From CAWELS01 sp964468205 (GTDB taxonomy: Bacteria; Acidobacteriota; Terriglobia; Bryobacterales; Bryobacteraceae), in the NCBI GenBank assembly GCA_964468205.1, contig CAYXVG010000016.1:1-64000 (forward strand): 64,000 bases of DNA, in the 5' to 3' direction. A program made the position numbers and the translations under genes. Within the stretch, counting starts at the first letter, position 1. Every line of letters starts with the position of its first letter. Positions 59,045 through 64,000 of this stretch are shown here, in pieces. The notes beneath the pieces are model-generated. The model did no database searches and had not been told where the DNA came from. It saw only the letters and a program-made list of their open reading frames with translations.

Positions 59045-59635
59045 CTACTTCGCCAGGTGGCGGAGCATCGCCTCCATCGCCTTCCCGCGATGGCTCACCG
59101 TCAGCTTCTTCTCGCCGCTCACCTCCGCGAGCGTGCAGCCGAACGGAGGGTAGAAGAAAAGCGGGTCGTAGCCGAAACCGTTCTCCCCGCGCGGCGCGTC
59201 GAGGATCTCGCCTTCCACCGTGCCATGGTAGGTCCCTAGCAGCTTTCCCGCTTCGGCCAGCGCCACCACGCACACAAACCGCGCTTTCCGTTCGAGCCGT
59301 CCCTCCAGGCGCTCCAGCAGCAGCCGGTTGTTTTCTTCGTCCGTGGCCCCCGCCCCTGCGTAGCGCGCCGAATAGACGCCTGGGTCGCCGTTCAGCGTGT
59401 CTACCGCCAGCCCGGAGTCGTCGCAGAATACCGGCCCCGGAGCGTGCTTGCTGTAGTAAACGGCCTTCAGAACCGCGTTCTCCTCGAACGTAGCGCCGTC
59501 TTCTTCCGGAGCGGGGATCTGCGCCATGCCCGGGATAGTTCGCACTTCCAGCTCGTCTTCGCCGGAGCCCTCCACGGCCAGCCGGAACTCGCGCAACTTC
59601 CCCGGGTTCGTTGTGGCGCAATAGAGCGTCCTCAT
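59045..59635 (-). CDS. rdgB: XTP/dITP diphosphatase (RdgB/HAM1)
   Basis: House-cleaning nucleotide pyrophosphatase of 196 residues removing non-canonical purine triphosphates. TTNPGKLREFR at the N-terminus, FCDDSGLAVDTLNGDPGVYSARY, and GFGYDPLFFYPPFG plus SHRGKAM near the C-terminus are diagnostic. Its ATG overlaps the stop of rph (59632-59635), the common rph-rdgB operon arrangement. Confidence 0.95.
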   Translation of the reverse strand: MRTLYCATTNPGKLREFRLAVEGSGEDELEVRTIPGMAQIPAPEEDGATFEENAVLKAVYYSKHAPGPVFCDDSGLAVDTLNGDPGVYSARYAGAGATDEENNRLLLERLEGRLERKARFVCVVALAEAGKLLGTYHGTVEGEILDAPRGENGFGYDPLFFYPPFGCTLAEVSGEKKLTVSHRGKAMEAMLRHLAK

Positions 59636-60348
59636 CTCTCCAGCGCCTGCTTCTGGGCCTCGAGAAGCTCATTGATACCCGACCGCGCGAGCGCTACCAG
59701 CCCGACGAGCTGCTCGTCGCTGAAGGGCTGCTTCTCGGCGGTCGCTTGCAGCTCCACGAACTCGCCGGCCGCGGTCATCACGACGTTCATATCCACGGCG
59801 GCTTTGGCATCCTCTTCGTAGCAGAGGTCAAGCATCGGCTCGCCGTCCACGATGCCCACGCTGGTCGCGGCGACGGCCCCGCGCAGAGGATTCGATGAAA
59901 TAGCCTGGAATTCGACAAGCTGTCTTACCGCCTGGGCCAGCGCGATGTAGGCTCCTGTGATCGACGCGGTACGCGTCCCGCCGTCAGCCTGAATGACGTC
60001 GCAATCGACCACCACGGTCCGCTCCCCGAGCGCCTCCATATCCACCACCGTCCGCAGCGAGCGGCCGATAAGGCGCTGGATCTCCAAGGTGCGGCCCGAC
60101 TGGCGGCCGCGGACTACCTCGCGTGGTGTCCGGGTCGCGGTGGAGCGCGGCAGCATCGCGTACTCCGCCGTCACCCAACCCCGCCCGCTGCCGCGCAGCC
60201 AGTGCGGCACCGTGTCCTCCAGCGTCGCCGCGCAGAGAACCCGCGTATTGCCGAGTTCGATGTACGCGGACCCTTCCGCCGTAGCCAGATACGAAGTCTG
60301 TACCTTAACCGGCCGGAGCTGGTCCAGCCGCCGGTTGTCAATTCTCAT
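59632..60348 (-). CDS. rph: RNase PH
   Basis: Phosphorolytic 3'-exoribonuclease of 238 residues that trims tRNA 3' ends. Hallmarks: NRRLDQLRPVKVQTSYL, GSGRGWVTAEYAMLPRST, RTVVDMEALGERTVVVDCDVIQADGGTRTASITGAYIAL. Full length without truncation, unlike the defective K-12 gene. Overlaps rdgB downstream and a 47-residue membrane-protein gene upstream by 4 bases each. Confidence 0.95.
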   Translation of the reverse strand: MRIDNRRLDQLRPVKVQTSYLATAEGSAYIELGNTRVLCAATLEDTVPHWLRGSGRGWVTAEYAMLPRSTATRTPREVVRGRQSGRTLEIQRLIGRSLRTVVDMEALGERTVVVDCDVIQADGGTRTASITGAYIALAQAVRQLVEFQAISSNPLRGAVAATSVGIVDGEPMLDLCYEEDAKAAVDMNVVMTAAGEFVELQATAEKQPFSDEQLVGLVALARSGINELLEAQKQALER

Positions 60349-60488
60349 GATCCCGCCGATCTGGCGACGGCATAGAACAACAGCGAGAGGAGCACGATCC
60401 CCAACACCACCAGAAGGAGACAGGGCAGCGCGTCAAGCGCCGACTTCTTTTTCTTCTTGGCCCCGCGAGCCGCTTTGATCTTCGCCAT
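60345..60488 (-). CDS. Small single-pass membrane protein upstream of rph
   Basis: A 47-residue protein: a very basic N-terminus (AKIKAARGAKKKKKS) then one hydrophobic helix (LLLVVLGIVLLSLLFYAVA). It ends TGA in the ATGA overlap with rph, so it is translated from the rph-rdgB message. The Lys-rich cytoplasmic face could tether RNA or the ribonuclease near the membrane; no family recognised. Confidence 0.6.
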   Translation of the reverse strand: MAKIKAARGAKKKKKSALDALPCLLLVVLGIVLLSLLFYAVARSAGS

Positions 60489-60505
60489 CGCGATTCTCTA
60501 TCTTG

Positions 60506-62392
60506 TCAGATCTTCACCGATCTTAGTGAAGCTCCGGCCTGGCGGAAGAAATCCTCGAGGGCGCCAAGGCTCGCCTCCTCCATGTCCTTCATCGTAATGG
60601 AGACCACCGGCCGGCTTTTCTGCTCGAGCGCCACCTGGGCGGCGAGGAACTGAGCGGTGTGATACTGCGCATCGTAGCCGGCCGCCTTCAGCCTCTCTGG
60701 CTTCTCGGAGAAAATCAGCGTCGAAAGACAGCGGCCGTGCCCAACAATCATCTCGTGGTAGGAGTGAATCATCGCCGGCCCCTCGTACACGTCCACCGGC
60801 AGCTTCAGCCGCGAGCGGAAGAACCGTTCGGCCGAACGATTGAGAACCTTTAGCATATCCCGGCCGGCCGGCGAGTATCGCGTGTCGCCGAAAAACGTCA
60901 GGTCCGCGTACTCGATATCGTGTCTCGCCAGCAGCCTCTTCACGATCGCCGCGTAGACGCTTGGGGCGTCCTGGCACTCCGCCGGAATGTCCAGCCTCAG
61001 CCGGTCGTAGCGGAGGGTGATCGCGCTCCGGTGCCGAATGCACCGGTCCGAGCCGGCTGTCTTCTGCCACTCCCTGCAGTTCTCCACGCCCCCTTTTCGA
61101 AGTGACTCCCGGTAGAGCTTTTGAGCCAGAGAATTGTACAATTCCACGCCGGGCTGCGTCACGAAGTTCATCTCCCGTAGATATGCCAACCCAAAAACCG
61201 TGTAGTGAATGAACTGCATATAGCTCGAAAGCGGCGAGCCCTTGGGTAGAGTGAGTGAAGCGAGCGGATAGCCAGACCGCCGAAGCATGCTCTCCTTGGC
61301 CGGCGGCTCCTTTGGGAAACCGCGCACCTTGACCGCCAGAAAACAGCGGTCCTGTCCGGCCTCTTTGGGAGACCGGTAGTTGGCGAGCTTCAATCTATTC
61401 TCGAGAATGATCTTCAGTCCCAACTCCTCGCTCTTGCCCAGACTTTCCTCGAAGTTCTGCTTGGTCCAGACGCCGGCGCCGGCCCAGGGCTTCGGCAGGG
61501 CAATGGTTACTTTGTCGCGCCCGGCAACCGCTTGGGTGTGCAGAAAAGCAGCCAGACGCCAGGCCGTCTCGATGTGAGCCCTCACCAGCGCGGCCCCATT
61601 CAGCCAGGCCCCGAGATTGACTTTGGACAATCCCAGCGGATACAGGCTCCCGCGCGTCAGCGGTCCGCTATGGCGGCCGGCAATCGTGTTCTCGTTGTCG
61701 GGCTGCAACTCCACCCGCCGGTATCCGCGCTGCGATGCGAACTCGTCCAGCTCGGAGCCGGGCGGCGTCATGTATAAGAAATTCGGGCGGCTATCGACCT
61801 TGTTCTTCTCAAAGAGGGCAGCGAGCTTTTCGAGGTTGACTACCGCCTCGTAAGACGTCATCCCCGTGGCCATGCCCACCACCAGCGTGCTCTTCAGGGC
61901 CTCCGGCAGGCGCAGTCCGGAGCGGTGTTGGATATCGTTCAGGATGTACTTGAGCTTTGCTGGGTCCGCCGAGTCCAGTACATAGCAGCGCGGGCTCTTG
62001 TTCAGCAGGCCTGCCGCACTGTACATCGACTTGTCCTCGGCCGCGCCTCCCACCCCGGCCCAGATTAGGAATCGGAGCGGCGCGCCGTGTTCTTCCCGAA
62101 TCTCCTGCCGGATCGCGCTTACCTCACCGCTAATCTGCTCACCCCACTCCGGATGCTCCTCCGCCCGCCAGGCGAGATTCAATACGCCGTAGCCGTTGCG
62201 GCGTACGGCGCCTTCACTGTCCACTTCCATCCCGATGCGCACAAGCGGCTCCGCGGCCGGATCCAGAGCCGCCAGTCCTTTTGCCCGTACCAACTTGTCG
62301 ATCGCCCGCAACCGAACCAGCACGTGTTCCTTTTCGAAACGGGAATAATAGGAGTCAGAGGCCGGATTATCGTGGAACAGCGAAAGGATCAC
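60506..62392 (-). CDS. Divergent glucose-6-phosphate isomerase-like protein
   Basis: A 628-residue cytoplasmic protein with phosphoglucose isomerase features in order: SIS-type WAGVGGAAEDKSM (residues 111-123), VGMATGMTSYEAVVN (172-186, the second sugar-phosphate loop), IAGRHSGPLTRGSLYPLG (237-254), WTKQNFEESLGKSEELG (309-325) and NFVTQPGVELYN (409-420). It is closest in type to the isomerase halves fused to transaldolase, but the transaldolase part is absent and residues 430-628 are an extra C-terminal domain containing GYDAQYHTAQFLAAQVAL. Starts at GTG with GAGGA upstream. Isomerase activity is likely but unproven. Confidence 0.62.
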   Translation of the reverse strand: MILSLFHDNPASDSYYSRFEKEHVLVRLRAIDKLVRAKGLAALDPAAEPLVRIGMEVDSEGAVRRNGYGVLNLAWRAEEHPEWGEQISGEVSAIRQEIREEHGAPLRFLIWAGVGGAAEDKSMYSAAGLLNKSPRCYVLDSADPAKLKYILNDIQHRSGLRLPEALKSTLVVGMATGMTSYEAVVNLEKLAALFEKNKVDSRPNFLYMTPPGSELDEFASQRGYRRVELQPDNENTIAGRHSGPLTRGSLYPLGLSKVNLGAWLNGAALVRAHIETAWRLAAFLHTQAVAGRDKVTIALPKPWAGAGVWTKQNFEESLGKSEELGLKIILENRLKLANYRSPKEAGQDRCFLAVKVRGFPKEPPAKESMLRRSGYPLASLTLPKGSPLSSYMQFIHYTVFGLAYLREMNFVTQPGVELYNSLAQKLYRESLRKGGVENCREWQKTAGSDRCIRHRSAITLRYDRLRLDIPAECQDAPSVYAAIVKRLLARHDIEYADLTFFGDTRYSPAGRDMLKVLNRSAERFFRSRLKLPVDVYEGPAMIHSYHEMIVGHGRCLSTLIFSEKPERLKAAGYDAQYHTAQFLAAQVALEQKSRPVVSITMKDMEEASLGALEDFFRQAGASLRSVKI

Positions 62393-62422
62393 TTCCTCGT
62401 TTTAACATAGGAGAGCTGGATT

Positions 62423-62824
62423 ATGACTCGCAGACTTGTCTTTTTTATCGTGGTGTTCTCTCTCGCCTGCGGCCCTTCCGGAACCGAAGAGCCTTTTTCG
62501 CCGCCGTCCAGCCTGCCCGGCGCCGGCGCCCTCGTCGAAGGCAACCCTGTGCCTGCCGCGGAGGTCCCGGCGGACATTGCCGGAAGAGGATTGCAGCACG
62601 CCACGCGCGCCCGCTACTCCGGCGACGCGGAGGTAACCGTCACCTTTTACCGGATGAGCGATGGCAGTACTGCGTTTGAGCTGATGCAGACCTGGCGGCC
62701 GGCGGAGGGTAGGCTGGCGGTCTATACCGGCCCCTGGTTCGCTGTGATCGAATCAGAAGGCCTGGACACCGCCGCCCTTTCGGAAATCGCCGCCGCGGTT
62801 GAGACCGCCCTGGCTGACCGCTAA
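62423..62824 (+). CDS. Small lipoprotein of unknown function
   Basis: A 133-residue lipoprotein (lipobox-like SLACGPS) with a Pro-rich linker and a compact alpha/beta domain (VTVTFYRMSDGSTAFELMQTW, AVYTGPWFAVIESEG). AGGAG precedes the ATG at good spacing. It diverges from the isomerase-like gene over only about 30 bases. I do not recognise the family. Confidence 0.7.
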   Translation: MTRRLVFFIVVFSLACGPSGTEEPFSPPSSLPGAGALVEGNPVPAAEVPADIAGRGLQHATRARYSGDAEVTVTFYRMSDGSTAFELMQTWRPAEGRLAVYTGPWFAVIESEGLDTAALSEIAAAVETALADR

Positions 62825-62929
62825 CGCCGGGCGCCCGGCGCGGACGGTTGCGCCCGCCCAGATCTGGCCACATGTCACTCCGCTGCCGTTGATGCACTAG
62901 GCTTCCCCTTAGAATAGAAAGAAGAGCGC

Positions 62930-64000
62930 ATGGCGAGTGATTCAACGGCAGTCAGAAAAAACGGCCACGATGCCGCCGGGCAGTTCTTCGAGTTCTCTCT
63001 GCTCGGCTTGCTGACCAGCGGATACCTCGCCCTGGCCGGCTCCGGCTATCTCGATCTCGTAACGAACCTCGCCACCGGCCTCGCGATCCTGACGCGCGCC
63101 GTTCTGGTGGCAAGCGGCCGGCGTTTTCCGCTGGATGGCACTTGGATCACGGTCCTCACCATCGCCTACATGGCGTTCTATCCGCTCGACATCTTCTTCA
63201 TTTCCTCGGAGTTCCTCTCCGCCACCGTGCATCTCGTGCTGTTTCTGGCGGTGGTGAAGATACTCACCGCCCGTAGCGGCCGGGATCACCTTTTCGTCTG
63301 CGTAATCGCCTTTCTCGAAATTCTCGCCGCCTCGATCCTGTCCGCAAGCTCCAACTACTTTCTCTTTCTCGCCCTATTCCTGCTATTCGCCGTTTCTACG
63401 CTCGCGAGTTGGGAGATTCGCAGATCCGCCGGCGGCGGCCGCGCCGTCATCGCCAGGAACGCCCGACTGCCCTGGCGCCTCTCGTTCCTCGCGACGGCGA
63501 CCACCGTTGGAGTGCTCCTCATAACCGTCGGGCTGTTCTTCATCCTGCCGCGCACGGCTCGCGCCGCTTTCGCCCGATTCGCGCCGGAACGGTTCCATAT
63601 TACGGCCTTCTCGGATGAAGTGACTCTCGGCGAGATCGGCGAGGTCAAGCAGCAGGCGACCGTATTGATGCATGTCCGCATCCCCAGCGCCAACGGACTC
63701 GTGCATCTCAAGTGGCGCGGCAACGCTCTGGAATCCTTCGACGGCAAACGCTGGTTCAGCCCCCCGGGCGGTGAAGAGCCGCTGCGCGTGCAGCAAGATC
63801 TTCTTCGAATTGCCGGCGACGAACAGCGCCGGCGCAGCGGGCGGCGGCTCAACTACGAGGTCCAGCTCAAATCCTTCGCCTCCGATGTGATCTTCATCGC
63901 CGGACGGCCGGAGTTTATTCGCATCGAGGAGCCGTTTCTCATTCGTACCCCAGCCGACAGCTACCGCGTTAGCTACCGCAAGTCCGGAGTGCTGCGGTAC
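62930..64000 (+). CDS. Transglutaminase-family membrane protein, N-terminal part (TgpA/DUF3488-like), runs off window
   Basis: The reading frame is open from ATG 62930 to the window end (357 codons, no stop). It has about six hydrophobic helices (for example FEFSLLGLLTSGYLALAG, LATGLAILTRAVLVA, FLFLALFLLFAVSTLAS, VGVLLITVGLFFILP) followed by a beta-rich extracytoplasmic part with DEVTLGEIGEVKQQATVLMH and HLKWRGNALESFDGKRW. This is the standard N-terminal architecture of DUF3488/TgpA proteins, whose transglutaminase core lies further C-terminal and would be beyond this window. Confidence 0.8.
   Translation, partial: MASDSTAVRKNGHDAAGQFFEFSLLGLLTSGYLALAGSGYLDLVTNLATGLAILTRAVLVASGRRFPLDGTWITVLTIAYMAFYPLDIFFISSEFLSATVHLVLFLAVVKILTARSGRDHLFVCVIAFLEILAASILSASSNYFLFLALFLLFAVSTLASWEIRRSAGGGRAVIARNARLPWRLSFLATATTVGVLLITVGLFFILPRTARAAFARFAPERFHITAFSDEVTLGEIGEVKQQATVLMHVRIPSANGLVHLKWRGNALESFDGKRWFSPPGGEEPLRVQQDLLRIAGDEQRRRSGRRLNYEVQLKSFASDVIFIAGRPEFIRIEEPFLIRTPADSYRVSYRKSGVLRY

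Overview
The window looks like a chromosomal segment of an Acidobacteriota bacterium, most likely Bryobacterales/Solibacter-like. This is inferred from high GC, an exported protein with the Solibacter-type 'NVASF...G' N-terminal domain (37304-38956), a TonB receptor with a carboxypeptidase-regulatory-like N-terminus, two DUF1080 lipoproteins, Tat- or Sec-exported sulfatases, and many normally cytoplasmic enzyme families carrying export signals. I see no rRNA, tRNA, CRISPR array or insertion sequence. The last gene runs off the right edge.

Layout. 0.2-2.9 kb: membrane proteostasis (NfeD protease, slipin) and a SPOR protein. 2.9-4.5 kb: an overlapping MarR-DoxX-pirin operon on the minus strand. 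4.6-7.8 kb: a class C beta-lactamase-fold hydrolase, a GlcD-type flavoenzyme and a TlpA thioredoxin. 7.95-9.4 kb: a tight pterin operon of two 6-pyruvoyl-tetrahydropterin-synthase paralogues plus folE. 9.6-12.2 kb: a DoxX/FMN alpha-hydroxyacid oxidase fusion and an exported HpaI-type aldolase. 12.4-18.1 kb: a PduS/PduT microcompartment pair, an ECF sigma factor operon diverging from a cysteine-rich exported protein, and then a frameshifted remnant of the 3' end of a second pduT-like gene. 18.2-27.8 kb: an FG-GAP propeller protein, a 1206-residue PepSY-TM/TonB-receptor fusion, a pseudo-receiver, a CnaB-like exported protein, a SLATT-like 2TM protein and an exported trypsin-like protease. 27.9-43.7 kb: PPK2 followed by a carbohydrate and scavenging block (sulfatase, GHL6-like hydrolase, Gfo/Idh oxidoreductase, two exported methyltransferases, threonine dehydrogenase, DUF1080 lipoproteins, exported RraA-like protein, ADP-ribosylglycohydrolase lipoprotein). 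43.7-54.5 kb: TSUP transporter, CapK-like ligase with a GT4 glycosyltransferase, DUF389 membrane protein, second sulfatase, a CNB-CBS-DUF294 protein overlapping a DnaQ-type exonuclease, and an arylsulfotransferase-family lipoprotein. 54.5-64 kb: a hairpin-rich spacer, GH95 fucosidase, glucarate dehydratase, RNase PH/RdgB with a tiny membrane protein, a divergent phosphoglucose isomerase, a lipoprotein, and a DUF3488/TgpA-type membrane protein.

Functionally, the window combines degradation of sulfated, fucosylated and acidic polysaccharides (sulfatases, GH95, glucarate dehydratase, DUF1080, GHL6, exported aldolase and RraA) with iron or siderophore uptake and envelope maintenance. The most unusual items are four. 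The two PTPS paralogues have lost complementary catalytic residues. Two fusion proteins place an inner-membrane domain ahead of an internal export signal and an exported domain. A PduS/PduT pair stands without other shell genes, next to a decayed second PduT end. Two methyltransferases carry N-terminal export signals.
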